Positions 53,238 to 63,224 of a stretch of 64,000 bases of DNA are shown in pieces. Both the position numbers and the translations under genes were made by a program. The notes beneath the pieces were generated by a model. The model saw only the letters and a program-made list of their open reading frames with translations, was not told where the DNA came from and did no database searches. Origin of the DNA: Aestuariivirga litoralis (GTDB lineage Bacteria > Pseudomonadota > Alphaproteobacteria > Rhizobiales > Aestuariivirgaceae); the NCBI RefSeq assembly GCF_003234965.1, contig NZ_QKVK01000003.1, forward strand, positions 248,001 through 312,000, read 5' to 3'. How positions within the stretch are numbered: the first letter of the stretch is position 1; the number at the start of each line of letters is the position of its first letter.

Positions 53238-54154
53238 GACTTGGGCGCGCCGCGGCCGAAGTCAGGTGAGGCGGTGTCCTGGCCTGCCGCGATGATGCTG
53301 CGGCGGACCTGGCGGGACCGCGTGAAGACATCGAACAACATGTCGCCGTCACCCCAGCGGATGGCTCGCTGCAGGGCAGAGAGGTCTTCCGAGAAGCGGC
53401 CCAGCATCTCCAGAACAGCATCCTTGTTATTGAGAAACACATCACGCCACATGGTGGGATCGGAAGCGGCAATGCGGGTGAAATCACGGAAGCCGCCAGC
53501 GGAATACTTGATGACTTCAGATGATGTCACCTCCTCGAGGTCTGCGGCGGTCGACACGATGTTATAGGCGATCAAATGCGGCAGGTGACTGGTGATGGCG
53601 AGCACCAGGTCATGGTGCTCAGGCGTCATTATCTCCACATTGGAACCACAGGCCCGCCAGAAGGCCGCGAGCCGATCCACCGCCCCGGCATCCGCCTCCG
53701 GAAGGGGCGTGAGAATGCACCAGCGATTGATGAAGAGTTCTGCGAAACCTGACTCAGGTCCGGATTGTTCCGTGCCGGCGATGGGGTGGCCTGGAATGAA
53801 GTTCACACCTGCAGGAATCCAGGGCAGGACGTCCTTCACTACCGCTCCCTTCACGGACCCTACATCGGTGAGGATGGCGCCCGGTTTCAGCACCGGACCG
53901 ATCTCCTGCGCCAGCGCGCCATAGGTACCGACAGGTGAGCAGAGTATCACGAGATCGGCGTTCTTCACTGCCTCCACGGCCGTCGGATAGATCCGGTCGA
54001 CGAGGCCCAGTTCGAGTGCCTTGGTGCGTGTCGCTTCGCTCCGCGCATAGCCGGTGATCTCGCCAGCAAGCTTCTGCTTGCGCATGGCATGGGCGAGCGA
54101 AGAGCCGATGAGGCCAATGCCGATGAGTGCGACACGATCGAACAGTCTTGTCAT
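53231..54154 (-). CDS. tyrA: prephenate/arogenate dehydrogenase
   Basis: A 307-residue enzyme of the tyrosine pathway that oxidatively decarboxylates prephenate or arogenate. The N-terminal NAD(P) loop is [16 protein letters not shown]. The domain continues with [22 protein letters not shown] (catalytic His region) and [19 protein letters not shown]. It has no ACT domain, as in many alphaproteobacterial cyclohexadienyl dehydrogenases. The ATG overlaps the aminotransferase stop (ATGA). Confidence 0.92.
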   Translation of the reverse strand: MTRLFDRVALIGIGLIGSSLAHAMRKQKLAGEITGYARSEATRTKALELGLVDRIYPTAVEAVKNADLVILCSPVGTYGALAQEIGPVLKPGAILTDVGSVKGAVVKDVLPWIPAGVNFIPGHPIAGTEQSGPESGFAELFINRWCILTPLPEADAGAVDRLAAFWRACGSNVEIMTPEHHDLVLAITSHLPHLIAYNIVSTAADLEEVTSSEVIKYSAGGFRDFTRIAASDPTMWRDVFLNNKDAVLEMLGRFSEDLSALQRAIRWGDGDMLFDVFTRSRQVRRSIIAAGQDTASPDFGRGAPKSQ

Positions 54155-55242
54155 GACAGGAAGTCTCTCAGACAGGATACGAGACCACGGTTTGCTTCCT
54201 CAGTCCCGACCGTGATACGCAATGCAGCGGGAAGCCCGTAAGCATCCATGCGGCGCACGACGAAGCCATGCTCCTGCAGGAAGGCATCGGCTGCATGGGC
54301 ATTGTGTTTGTCTGTGTGCGGGAAATGCACCAGCACGAAATTGCCGACGCTTGGCGTCACTTCGAGGCCGAGAGATGTGAGCTCCCTTGTGACCCACGGC
54401 AGCCATTGCTCATTGTGGGCGACGGCGCGCTCAACGAAGTCATGATCCTCGATGGCGGCGACACCGGCGGCAATCGCTGGCGCGCTGATGTTGAAGGGTC
54501 CGCGCACCCGGTTCAGCACGTCCGCCACATGCGCAGGGCAATAGGCCCAGCCGAGCCGCAGCGCTGCAAGGCCGAAGATTTTCGAATAGGTACGGGTCAT
54601 CACCACGTTTTCCGCGGTGGCGACGAGTTCGATACCAGCCTCGTAGTCATTGCGCCGGACATACTCGGCGTAGGCTGCATCGAGCACCAACAACACGTGA
54701 GGTGGCAGGCCGGCATGGAGACGCTTCACCTCGCTGAACGGAAGGTAGCGGCCGGTTGGATTGTTTGGGTTGGCAAGGAAGACGATCCTGGTGCGGGCCG
54801 TGACGCGCGCAAGGATCGCGTCAACATCGGCTAGATAATCCGTCTCCGGCGCTACCACGGCTGTAGCGCCATTGGATTGGATGGCAATGGGATAGACCAG
54901 AAAGCCGTACTGGCTATAGATCGCCTCGTCTCCCGGGCTGAGATAGGCGTGGGCGATCAACTGCAGCAGTTCGTCCGACCCGGCGCCACAGACGATGTTC
55001 TCCGCCTTGAGGCCGAAGCGGCTGGCGATGGCATTGCGAAGCAGCGTGGCCGCACCGTCCGGATAGAGTTCCAGGGCGCTTGCCGCGGCCTTGTAGGCCT
55101 CGACTGCCTTCTGACTGGAGCCGATCGGCGACTCGTTGGAAGAGAGCTTGTGCACCTTGGCTCCCTTGGCACCGCTCTTGCCCGGAACATAGGCAGCGAT
55201 ATCCAGAATGCCAGGTTTGGGCTGTGGACGCGAAACGGTCAT
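54151..55242 (-). CDS. hisC: histidinol-phosphate/aromatic aminotransferase
   Basis: A 363-residue class I/II PLP aminotransferase. The start [15 protein letters not shown] at 55242 overlaps the chorismate mutase stop; the frame to 55365 is unlikely. The active-site Lys is in [35 protein letters not shown] and LDAAYAEY are family markers. The setting, between chorismate mutase and TyrA, suggests a role in aromatic amino acid synthesis, perhaps as well as histidine (a hisC2-type copy). Confidence 0.9.
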   Translation of the reverse strand: MTVSRPQPKPGILDIAAYVPGKSGAKGAKVHKLSSNESPIGSSQKAVEAYKAAASALELYPDGAATLLRNAIASRFGLKAENIVCGAGSDELLQLIAHAYLSPGDEAIYSQYGFLVYPIAIQSNGATAVVAPETDYLADVDAILARVTARTRIVFLANPNNPTGRYLPFSEVKRLHAGLPPHVLLVLDAAYAEYVRRNDYEAGIELVATAENVVMTRTYSKIFGLAALRLGWAYCPAHVADVLNRVRGPFNISAPAIAAGVAAIEDHDFVERAVAHNEQWLPWVTRELTSLGLEVTPSVGNFVLVHFPHTDKHNAHAADAFLQEHGFVVRRMDAYGLPAALRITVGTEEANRGLVSCLRDFLS

Positions 55243-56000
55243 GGCGAAACCTTGATTGGCCGGGGATAGCGCCCCGCAAGGCGGGCGCCGGGTTGAAGCG
55301 AGGGTGGCTCGGCGAGGAATCCTGCCACGCCTGCAAGCGTTGTAGTACCGGAGTGGGCCCGCCACAGGAGGCCGGGAAGTCCTACTGTTTCATCGGGCAG
55401 CAGCAGCAGAGTCTCGTCATCACCGCTGGCCTGTGGGGCGGCATGCCCGAAAACGAGGACTTGCGGCCGTCCGCTGCCGGCGAGCACCGGCAAGGTGACG
55501 ATGACTTGCGCATCTCCTGCCGCGCCTTCGGAGAAGGCCGCGGCCCAGTCGGAACTGGGCGCGACAAGGGCAAGGTCGCCACGCGCACTGCTCAGCGCTT
55601 CAAGGGCGCGACCGGCACCCCTGTGCAACTCCACCTTCATGCCGCAAAAATGCTGAGCGACCAGAAGCCGGGTGGCCAGATCGTGGCCGAACGCCGAATC
55701 CATGTGCAGTGTGATCGGTGCCTGGGACTGTATCGAATTTGACAGGATCACGCGCCAAAGACGCACCAGGAATTCGGGAGCGAGCGCGCCGCCAGCTTCA
55801 CCAATCAATCGTTGCATCATCGCGGCTTCGCGGGCGGGGCGGAACGGAGATGCGGCAATCGACCCATCATACGCCTTGGTGACCCTCACCTTCTCCGTGG
55901 CGGCAGAGCGCTGCATCAACAGGCGGAGGATCTGATCGTCGATCGTGTCGATCTCGCGCCGGATGGCATCGAGGGATGTTTCAGGGCTATCGGCAGTCAT
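55239..56000 (-). CDS. chorismate mutase
   Basis: A 253-residue protein. The AroQ-type helical chorismate mutase domain covers about 8-95 ([34 protein letters not shown]). It converts chorismate to prephenate. The remaining ~150 residues are of no clear family and may be regulatory, in the manner of an extended CM of rhizobia. The start at 56000 ([12 protein letters not shown]) is preferred over 56021. It is the first gene of the operon CM-aminotransferase-TyrA, coupled by ATGA. Confidence 0.85.
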   Translation of the reverse strand: MTADSPETSLDAIRREIDTIDDQILRLLMQRSAATEKVRVTKAYDGSIAASPFRPAREAAMMQRLIGEAGGALAPEFLVRLWRVILSNSIQSQAPITLHMDSAFGHDLATRLLVAQHFCGMKVELHRGAGRALEALSSARGDLALVAPSSDWAAAFSEGAAGDAQVIVTLPVLAGSGRPQVLVFGHAAPQASGDDETLLLLPDETVGLPGLLWRAHSGTTTLAGVAGFLAEPPSLQPGARLAGRYPRPIKVSP

Positions 56001-56086
56001 CGATCGGCGGGCTCGCTGCAATCCGGCAGGGAAGGCCGCCGGGGCGGGCTATTCATAGGCCCCAGTCCAAAAAATGCAATCCTGAC

Positions 56087-56827
56087 CTAGGGATGCCGCC
56101 ATGCGCCCTTGGCGGGCACGGGCGCAAGCGTCGGCCTCGTCCTCGCCGGAATGCGGCGCAAGCGCTTACCCTGGGCGACAGCATAGACCTGCTTGGCCGC
56201 CTCCACGATGATGGCGCCCGACAGGGCTGGCATCAGGCGTGACCCAAGCCCTTCGATCGCCGGGGCGGCGGACAGCACCGCTGCACTGGTAGAGGGTGGA
56301 AAATACAACGCATAGGACCAGGACACGACCGAGAACTGGCTCTCCTTCAGAAGGGCAGAGAGCTGCGGCTTGGAGAAAGGCTGCCCGTGGCCGAAGGGAG
56401 AGGTGTCGAACCGGGCCCAGACGCCGCGGCGATTGGGCACGACCATGAACAGCCGACCCTGGGGGGCGAGCACGCGCCAGATTTCCCGCAGCATTTCCTG
56501 GGGGGCATCGGTCAATTCCAGGCCATGCACGACAAGCGCCACGTCCACCACGCTTTCAAGCAAGGGCAAATCGCATTCGTCCACAAGCGCCGACTGAACG
56601 GCGCCACTCTCTGGCCAGCGGAACACACCCTGGCGTGCCATCATGAAGGCAAGCTGCGCCTCCGGCTTCACGATGCAGTCGGAGAGGTAAGGCATCGCAT
56701 AGCCGAGACCCATGACGCGTGCGCCGGGCAAGGCAGCAAGCCGGGGCTTCAGCCGGCCTGCCAGCGAACGCCTGGTGGCCAAGCCGAGCCGGCTGCCATA
56801 GAATTCCCTGAGATCGACGATATCCAT
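56087..56827 (-). CDS. class I SAM-dependent methyltransferase
   Basis: About 246 residues with a Rossmann-like methyltransferase domain. The SAM loop is less canonical (RVMGLGYAMPYL), but LVVHGLELTDAPQEMLREIWRVLAPQGRLFMVVPNRRG is clear in two parts, matching the post-motif region of the Methyltransf_11 type. The C-terminal tail is basic and Pro-rich. It is divergent from gloB, a pairing often seen in rhizobia. Substrate unknown. Confidence 0.8.
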   Translation of the reverse strand: MDIVDLREFYGSRLGLATRRSLAGRLKPRLAALPGARVMGLGYAMPYLSDCIVKPEAQLAFMMARQGVFRWPESGAVQSALVDECDLPLLESVVDVALVVHGLELTDAPQEMLREIWRVLAPQGRLFMVVPNRRGVWARFDTSPFGHGQPFSKPQLSALLKESQFSVVSWSYALYFPPSTSAAVLSAAPAIEGLGSRLMPALSGAIIVEAAKQVYAVAQGKRLRRIPARTRPTLAPVPAKGAWRHP

Positions 56828-56890
56828 CGGAACCAAGCCTAGCCTGCCGCGGTGAAAAGATCATCCGGCACGATAACATCGGGAACACCC

Positions 56891-57664
56891 ATGTCAGACC
56901 TCGCCTTTCACCAGTTCATCTGCCGATCCGACAATTATGGCCTTCTGCTGCATGATCACAAGAGCGGCGCCACAGTTGCAATCGACGCGCCCGACGCTGC
57001 TGAGATCGAAGCTCAGCTCGAGGCGAGGGGGTGGCAACTGTCGCATATCTTCACGACCCACCACCATGGCGACCATGTAGACGGGAACCTTGCCCTGAAA
57101 GATCGCTATGGCTGCAGCATCGTCGGACCGCGCAAGGAAGCACAAAGGGTTCCCGGCATCGGCACTGAAGTCTCAGGGGGTCAGAGCTTTCTGTGGCAGG
57201 GCCGGGAGGTGCATGTCATGGATTGCCCGGGGCACACCCTTGGTCACGTCGCCTACTACATGCCCTCGGAAGAGGTGGTCTTCGCGGGCGACACGCTGTT
57301 CTCACTGGGCTGCGGGCGGGTGTTCGAAGGCACCATGGAGCAGATGTACCATTCCGTAGCGCAGTTCGCGGAACTGCCGCCGGCGACGCAACTCTATTGC
57401 GGGCATGAATACACCCAGTCCAACGCCCGTTTCGCACTCGCCGTGGAACCCGGCAACGCGGCTCTCAGGCAGCGTGCGGCGGAGGTTGACTGGCTGCATG
57501 CCGAGGGCCGCATGACATGCCCGTCAACCATCGGGGCCGAGCTTGCAGCAAATCCGTTCCTCCGGACAGGCAGTGCCGAGATCAGGAGGACGCTCGGCCT
57601 CGAAGGCGCCAGCGATGCGGCGGTCTTCGCCGAGCTACGCGAGCGCAAGAACAGTTTCAGATAG
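56891..57664 (+). CDS. gloB: hydroxyacylglutathione hydrolase (glyoxalase II)
   Basis: A 257-residue metallo-beta-lactamase-fold enzyme that hydrolyses S-lactoylglutathione to lactate and glutathione in methylglyoxal detoxification. The metal motif THHHGDHVDGN is complete. DCPGHTLGHVAYY, FAGDTLFSLGCGRVFEG and CGHEYTQSNARFA provide the remaining ligands and the glutathione region. GGGAA precedes the ATG at 56891. The last 8 bases overlap the convergent transporter gene. Confidence 0.94.
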   Translation: MSDLAFHQFICRSDNYGLLLHDHKSGATVAIDAPDAAEIEAQLEARGWQLSHIFTTHHHGDHVDGNLALKDRYGCSIVGPRKEAQRVPGIGTEVSGGQSFLWQGREVHVMDCPGHTLGHVAYYMPSEEVVFAGDTLFSLGCGRVFEGTMEQMYHSVAQFAELPPATQLYCGHEYTQSNARFALAVEPGNAALRQRAAEVDWLHAEGRMTCPSTIGAELAANPFLRTGSAEIRRTLGLEGASDAAVFAELRERKNSFR

Positions 57665-58541
57665 AGCCACCCGGACGCTTGAACAGCATGTCCTTGGCGG
57701 CGACCACAGCACCCAGCGTGATGAGCAGGCAGGCGGCAACGACCGGCCAGGTGAAGGCAGCATAGCCCGCCACGACCAAGACAAGCGTGGACAGCAGCGG
57801 CGAGGCGTAGGATGCAGCCCCGAGAACCATGATGTCACCTTGCTTCACGCCGTAGTCCCATGTGTAGAAGGCCGCACCGACCGGCAGCAGGCCGAGGCCG
57901 AGCACGGCCGACCACTGCGTGATATCAGCTGGCCACACTGTCGTTTCGAACAGCGCATGACAGATTGCCGAGAGCAGCGCGGTGATGAGGCAGAAACCGG
58001 CCACAACGTCCGTCGATACGGTGCCGAACCGTCGTGACAGCACCGAATATCCCGACCATATCAACGAACAGAGGAAGGCCAGCGCATGGCCGGCGGTGAA
58101 TCCCTCGGCAAGTGAAAAGCCCTTGCCACGGGTGATGATGAGCACCGCTCCCACCAGACCCAGCAGGACGCCGATGACGTGATGAAGGCGGAGCTTCTCT
58201 CCGGGCAGGAAGGCCGAGAAAACAACGAGGAACAGGGGCCACAGATAGGCGATGAGGCTCACCTCAACTGCGGGCGCTGCACGGATCGCGCTGAAATAGA
58301 CGAAGTGATAGCCAAAGAGCCCCGCCACACCAAGGAGCCATACTTGCCAGCTTTGCCGCAGAGCCTGAACGGCGCCCTTGCGAAACGGCCATGTGACTGC
58401 TCCCATCAGGCCGCCGATCAAAAAGGTCATCGCGGCGAGCTGGAAGGGGGGCACCGCGCCGCTGGCTGCGCTCATCAACGCGAGAAGCGCCCACATGAGG
58501 ACGGCTGTGAATCCGATCAACGTGGCCGTCGAGCGCTTCAT
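57657..58541 (-). CDS. EamA/DMT-family exporter, YddG-like
   Basis: A 294-residue inner-membrane transporter with about ten spans in two EamA repeats. The start at 58541 (MKRSTATLIGFTAVLMWALLAL) lies in the stop of the upstream transporter gene (TGATG). VSLIAYLWPLFLVVFSAFLPGE and WDYGVKQGDIMVLGAASY resemble aromatic amino acid exporters such as YddG. Substrate remains unproven. Confidence 0.85.
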   Translation of the reverse strand: MKRSTATLIGFTAVLMWALLALMSAASGAVPPFQLAAMTFLIGGLMGAVTWPFRKGAVQALRQSWQVWLLGVAGLFGYHFVYFSAIRAAPAVEVSLIAYLWPLFLVVFSAFLPGEKLRLHHVIGVLLGLVGAVLIITRGKGFSLAEGFTAGHALAFLCSLIWSGYSVLSRRFGTVSTDVVAGFCLITALLSAICHALFETTVWPADITQWSAVLGLGLLPVGAAFYTWDYGVKQGDIMVLGAASYASPLLSTLVLVVAGYAAFTWPVVAACLLITLGAVVAAKDMLFKRPGGSI

Positions 58542-59455
58542 CAAGCCGCCTGCAACCGTCGAGTGCTGAGCCAGCGGTCGCCAAAGATCGAGAGCAGCAC
58601 CGCAACGACGATCACCGTGCCGCCAGCATAGGCTGACTGCGATGGCACCTCGCCAGCGCCAAGCCAGGCCCAGAAGGGATTGAGCACCACATCCAGCATG
58701 ACGATCATCGCGAGCGTCACCGCCGGAACATAGCGGGCACCCTTGGCATAAAACACGAGTGGGATGGACAGTTGCAGTGGACCCATCAGGGCCAGAAGCA
58801 GCATCTGCTGGACACTCACCTCGAACCCGCCACCAGGATGCCCGCCGAAGATAAAGCCCATGACGCCAGCCACAGCAAAGGTGAAGAAACCGCCAACGCA
58901 GATAGCCGGAACCATGTCGAAGTCCCGGTAGCGGCGCAGAGCAACGGTCTGGGCGGCGAAAGACGCGGGAACGCCCAGGCAGACGATGAGGCTGAGCAGA
59001 TTGCCCGCACTGACTCCGTCCCAGGCGATGACGCCCACGCCGACAAGTGCCATGAGGGCCGCCGCCCAAGACGCGAGCGATGGCCGTTCACCCGTGATCC
59101 AAGGGCTCAGGAGGCCCGCAAAGATTGGAGAAAGTGCACCGATCACCGACACTGTCGCCGTCCCCGTGAGGGTCAGGGAGGTAACATAGAGCGTGGAGCC
59201 TGCCGTGAAGAATCCCGCGGTTGCGATCAGCGCCGGCAGCGGGATCGCCAGGAACTTCTCAAGGGTAGCCGGTCCATAAACGAAGACAAGATAGGCCAGC
59301 AGGAAGACCGACATCCAGAAGCCGCGCCAGCAGTTGATCTGCCAACCATCGAGCCCCGGAAGGAAGCGGACGAAGACACCCGCCAGGCTCCACCCGACGG
59401 TTGCCAGCATGACGAACAGCAGGCCGGTGCCGTAGCCGGGTGCCGAGCCAGTCAT
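58541..59455 (-). CDS. EamA/DMT-family transporter
   Basis: A 304-residue membrane protein with about ten predicted spans in two repeats (GTGLLFVMLATVGWSLAGVFV at the start; SIPLVFYAKGARYVPAVTLA and FWAWLGAGEVPSQSAYAGG in the second). It is coupled to the downstream YddG-like gene. Homodimers are usual for DMT exporters, so a tandem pair may form a heteromer or handle different substrates. Confidence 0.84.
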   Translation of the reverse strand: MTGSAPGYGTGLLFVMLATVGWSLAGVFVRFLPGLDGWQINCWRGFWMSVFLLAYLVFVYGPATLEKFLAIPLPALIATAGFFTAGSTLYVTSLTLTGTATVSVIGALSPIFAGLLSPWITGERPSLASWAAALMALVGVGVIAWDGVSAGNLLSLIVCLGVPASFAAQTVALRRYRDFDMVPAICVGGFFTFAVAGVMGFIFGGHPGGGFEVSVQQMLLLALMGPLQLSIPLVFYAKGARYVPAVTLAMIVMLDVVLNPFWAWLGAGEVPSQSAYAGGTVIVVAVLLSIFGDRWLSTRRLQAA

Positions 59456-59523
59456 GGTTTCAGATCGATTCGCTGCATCGCCTGCTGCTTATCACCCGTT
59501 CCCCCGTATCCCCGCAACACGGG

Positions 59524-59549
59524 AAAAGCCGGGCAGATGCCCGGCTTTT
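59524..59549. terminator. bidirectional-type terminator hairpin
   Basis: Perfect 11-base stem AAAAGCCGGGC / GCCCGGCTTTT with a 4-base loop. The A-tract and T-tract on the two sides allow it to act on either strand. It lies between the EamA pair and the end of the dehydrogenase gene, all on the minus strand, so it should end the dehydrogenase transcript. Confidence 0.85.
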
Positions 59550-59570
59550 CTCTGTTCGGTATCCCATGCC

Positions 59571-62087
59571 TCACGCGCGGAGGGTCTTGTTTTCGGGGTC
59601 ATAGGGGCTTTCGGGGATCACTGTCGCCTTGAAGATCTTGCCGAGGATCTTGATCTCGAGTTCAGTGCCGACAGCGGAATGCTCGGGCTTCACCATGCCA
59701 AGCGCCAGCGACTTGTTCACACGGAAGCCGTAGCCGCCATTGGTGGCGCGGCCCACGAGCTGGCCGTTGTGGTAGATCGGCTCCGACCCGCGTGCGTCGG
59801 AGTCGCCATCGCCCACGCCATGGACTTCCATGGTGACGAAGTTCCAACCGAGTCCTTTCTGCTTCGCCTCCACCAGCGCATCACGGCCGATGAACTGGCC
59901 CTTGTTGGGGTGAACGAAACGGTCAAGCCCGGACTCATAGGCATTGTATTCGATCGACAATTCACGCGGCACGAGCCGGTAGCTCTTCTCGATCGACAGC
60001 GACGACATGGCCTTGATGCCATAGGGTCGAATGCCAAACTCCCTGCCGGCTTCCATCAAGGCGTCGAACAGTGCGATCTGCTGTTCGATCGGGTGGTGGA
60101 ATTCCCAACCGAGTTCGCCGACGAAGTTCACGCGAAGTGCATGGGCCGTGCAGTTGCCCACGCTGATCTCCTTTCCGGACAGCCAGGGGAAGGCCTCGTT
60201 TGAGAGATCGGCGTCGGTCAGCTTCTGCAACACCTTGCGCGAATTCGGGCCGGCCAGCACCAGCACGCCGAACCGGGTGGTAATGGCATTGAGCCGCACC
60301 GAACCATCGGTCGGGCAGAGCTTGCGCAGGTAATCATGGTCGTGGCGTTCATAGGCACCGGCTGAAACAAGATAGAAGCGGCCCGGCGCCCATTCATAGA
60401 CCGTGAATTCCGCACGCACGCCGCCCCGCGGGGTGAGCAAGTGGCACAGCGCGATGCGGCCCATCTTCTTCGGGATCTTGTTGGCAAGGATGGATTCCAG
60501 CCAGTCACGAGCACCAGGACCGGACACTTCCATCTTGGCGAAGGCCGACATGTCCTGAATGGCGACGTTGTTCATCACGTTCCGGCACTCTTCGCCCACG
60601 AAGGGGAAGTAGTTGGAACGGCGGAACGACCATTTCTCGACGATGCGCCCGTCATCTGTGGGTGGCGCATAATTATGGTTGGTGAGCACGTCCGGGCTGT
60701 TGATCTCTTCCTTGGTCAGGGCATAGCCCTTGGGCGCGAACCAGCCCGGGCGCTCCCAACCGTAAACTGAGCCGAAAACGGCGCCGAGATCCTTCATGCG
60801 ATCATAGACCGGGGTGCGCTTCAGCGGGCGTGCGGCCGAGCGTTCCTCATCCGGATAATGCGGCGTGAAGACATTGGCGTAGGCCTCCTCGTTCTTGGTC
60901 TTGAGGTAACCGCGAGTCGCGTAGGGGCCGAAGCGACGGGGATCGACACCCATCATGTCGATCGATGGTTCGCCCTCGACGATCCACTCTGCCAGCTGCC
61001 AGCCCGCACCGCCCGAGGCGGTGACGCCGAAGGAGTGACCCTCGTTGAGCCAGAAGTTTTTCTTGTCCCAGGCTGGGCCGATGATCGGCGAGCCGTCCGG
61101 CGTATAGGCAATGGCACCATTGTACACCTTCTTGATGCCCACTTCACCGAAGGCTGGGACACGGGTGATCGCCGTCTCGATGTGCGGTGCCAACCTGTCT
61201 AGGTCTTCCTGGAAGAGCTCGTATTCACTCTGGTCGGACGGGCCGTCCATGTAGCAGCACGGTGCGCCGTGCTCGTAAGGCCCGAGCAGCAGACCACCGT
61301 TCTCTTCGCGCATGTACCACGAGGAATCGGCCTCGCGCAGGACGCCCATTTCCGGCAGGCCCTTGGCCTGGCGTTCACGAATCAGCGGGTGGGGCTCGGT
61401 GACGATGTACTGGTGCTCGACCGGGATCACCGGAATGTCGAGGCCGACCATGGCACCCGTCTTGCGGGCGAAGTTGCCGGTGGCAGAGACGACGTGCTCG
61501 CAGGTGATGTCGCCCTGGTCGGTCTTCACCACCCATTCACCGTTGGGCTTCTGCTCGATGTTGGTGACCGTGGTGTTGCGGTAGATTTCCGCGCCGCGCG
61601 AGCGCGCCCCCTTGGCCATGGCCTGGGTAAGGTCGGCCGGCTGGATGTAGCCGTCATCGGGATGCTGGATGGCGCCGAGAAGGCCCTCTGTCTCGCACAG
61701 CGGCCAGATGTCCTTGACCTGCTGCGGGGTGAGCACGTTCACCTTCACGCCGATCGTCTCGGCAACGCCGGCGTAATACATGAACTCGTCCCACCGATCC
61801 TTGGTCCGGGCGAGACGGATGTTGGACACTTTCTTGAAGCCGACGTGCTGGCCGGTCTCGGCCTCCAGCGAGTCGTAAAGCTTGACCGAGTACTTGTGGA
61901 TCTGGCCCACCGAGTAGGACAGGTTGAACAGCGGCAGCAGGCCGGCGGCATGCCAGGTCGAGCCCGAGGTCAGTTCCTTCCGCTCGATCAGGACGACGTC
62001 GCCCCAGCCCTTCTTGGCCAAGTGATAGAGCGTGCCGACGCCAACCACGCCACCGCCAATGACGACCACGCGCGCATGTGTTTTCAT
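59571..62087 (-). CDS. dimethylglycine/sarcosine dehydrogenase-type flavoprotein
   Basis: An 838-residue two-part enzyme. The N-terminal FAD-dependent oxidase domain (DAO type, about 1-400) has VVIGGGVVGVGTLYHLAKKG at the start and STWHAAGLLPLFNLS at the covalent-flavin position typical of DMGDH. The C-terminal part (about 430-835) is GcvT-like, binding tetrahydrofolate to accept the one-carbon unit (LAGPNSRKVLQKLTDADLS, VGELGWEFHHP, GIKAMSSLSIEKSYR). The start at 62087 has GAGGGA upstream. The likely substrate is dimethylglycine or sarcosine, but paralogues vary. Confidence 0.9.
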   Translation of the reverse strand: MKTHARVVVIGGGVVGVGTLYHLAKKGWGDVVLIERKELTSGSTWHAAGLLPLFNLSYSVGQIHKYSVKLYDSLEAETGQHVGFKKVSNIRLARTKDRWDEFMYYAGVAETIGVKVNVLTPQQVKDIWPLCETEGLLGAIQHPDDGYIQPADLTQAMAKGARSRGAEIYRNTTVTNIEQKPNGEWVVKTDQGDITCEHVVSATGNFARKTGAMVGLDIPVIPVEHQYIVTEPHPLIRERQAKGLPEMGVLREADSSWYMREENGGLLLGPYEHGAPCCYMDGPSDQSEYELFQEDLDRLAPHIETAITRVPAFGEVGIKKVYNGAIAYTPDGSPIIGPAWDKKNFWLNEGHSFGVTASGGAGWQLAEWIVEGEPSIDMMGVDPRRFGPYATRGYLKTKNEEAYANVFTPHYPDEERSAARPLKRTPVYDRMKDLGAVFGSVYGWERPGWFAPKGYALTKEEINSPDVLTNHNYAPPTDDGRIVEKWSFRRSNYFPFVGEECRNVMNNVAIQDMSAFAKMEVSGPGARDWLESILANKIPKKMGRIALCHLLTPRGGVRAEFTVYEWAPGRFYLVSAGAYERHDHDYLRKLCPTDGSVRLNAITTRFGVLVLAGPNSRKVLQKLTDADLSNEAFPWLSGKEISVGNCTAHALRVNFVGELGWEFHHPIEQQIALFDALMEAGREFGIRPYGIKAMSSLSIEKSYRLVPRELSIEYNAYESGLDRFVHPNKGQFIGRDALVEAKQKGLGWNFVTMEVHGVGDGDSDARGSEPIYHNGQLVGRATNGGYGFRVNKSLALGMVKPEHSAVGTELEIKILGKIFKATVIPESPYDPENKTLRA

Positions 62088-62190
62088 GGGTAAATCCCTC
62101 AGAACCCCGGAATTGGAATTGGACGGCACAATAGTGAGCCGAATTCAACAGTCGTGAGGCGGAACGACGGGGACAGGGCGGAATCCGACA

Positions 62191-62727
62191 CTAGCCGGCG
62201 AAACCGCCTGCCTTCAGGAAGTCCAGTTCCTCCGGGGTGGAGACCCGCCCCAGCACCGCATTACGATGCGGGAAGCGTCCGAACCGGGCAATGATATCAA
62301 GGTGGATCTGGGCCCAATGGGCCTGGTCATGGAGGCCCATGGTCCCGAACAGGGCAACACTTCGATGCTGCGCATCGAGGTCCTCGGCATGTTCGAACGG
62401 CATGACGAACCAGCAGGCCCGGGGGGCGGGAAGCTTCTGGTGAAAGCCCTGACCGACCCACTTTTTTGCCAGCCTCAGGGCCTGCCTGTCAGCAGCGAAA
62501 GCCAGTGGACTGCCGCGGTGAATGTTGCGTGACACCTGGTCGAGCAGGATGACGAGGCCCAGCGCCCCTTCCGGCGTCTCGGCCCAGTGATCGAAGGCCC
62601 CGTTCCGAGCCGCCGCGAGCGCCTGACCGAACCGCACCTTGAGCACCCCGTCAAAGGCGGCATCCTTGAAGAACCAGCGGGTGGGACCCGCCTGTTCCCA
62701 GAAGCACGTCACATCCGCGGGCGTCAT
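62191..62727 (-). CDS. DUF924 family protein
   Basis: A 178-residue, helix-rich protein of unknown function. The DUF924 pattern is clear: VTCFWEQAGPTRWFFKDAAFD, LGLVILLDQVSRNIHRGSPLAF, WFVMPFEHAEDL and FGRFPHRNAVLGR. No signal peptide or membrane span. It is the last gene of the molybdenum-cofactor operon, coupled to mobB by ATGA, though DUF924 genes are found in many settings. Confidence 0.85.
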   Translation of the reverse strand: MTPADVTCFWEQAGPTRWFFKDAAFDGVLKVRFGQALAAARNGAFDHWAETPEGALGLVILLDQVSRNIHRGSPLAFAADRQALRLAKKWVGQGFHQKLPAPRACWFVMPFEHAEDLDAQHRSVALFGTMGLHDQAHWAQIHLDIIARFGRFPHRNAVLGRVSTPEELDFLKAGGFAG

Positions 62728-63224
62728 GCGAGCCTCATATGTTTCTCGATAAAGCCAGCCAAGGCCGTCACGTCGTCGCGGTCGAAGACCGGAACCGGTG
62801 CATCGGGAATGGCACCATTGGCGGCGACGGCAACCACGGTCGAGTCATCTCCCGCGAGCTTCGGGTGTGCAAGGTCGAGATTGCGGACTTCGATCTTGTC
62901 GTGTGTGTCCCGCTTGTAGCCCTCGACGATCACCAGGTCACACGGCGCGAGCTTTGCCAGGATCTCTTCCAGCGTTGGCTCGGCCTCCGCGCGCGATTCG
63001 TGAATGATGGCCCAGCGGTGTCGCGATACGACCGCCACCTCGGACGCACCTGCCTTTCGATGTCGGAAGCTGTCCCGGCCTTCATGGTCGATGTCAAAGG
63101 AGTGATGCGCATGCTTCACCGTCGAAATGCGATGGCCGCGCCGTGTGAGTTCGGTCACCAGCTTTTCGACCAACGTGGTCTTGCCCGCATTCTTGAAACC
63201 TGCAACGCCGATGACCCTGTTCAT
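62724..63224 (-). CDS. mobB: molybdopterin-guanine dinucleotide biosynthesis adaptor MobB
   Basis: A 166-residue P-loop GTP-binding protein that assists MobA in making the molybdopterin-guanine dinucleotide cofactor. Walker A is GFKNAGKTTLVEKL. HAHHSFDIDHEGRDSFRHRKAGA and CDLVIVEGYKRDTHDKIEV are diagnostic. It is coupled by ATGA to mobA upstream and the DUF924 gene downstream. Confidence 0.94.
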   Translation of the reverse strand: MNRVIGVAGFKNAGKTTLVEKLVTELTRRGHRISTVKHAHHSFDIDHEGRDSFRHRKAGASEVAVVSRHRWAIIHESRAEAEPTLEEILAKLAPCDLVIVEGYKRDTHDKIEVRNLDLAHPKLAGDDSTVVAVAANGAIPDAPVPVFDRDDVTALAGFIEKHMRLA

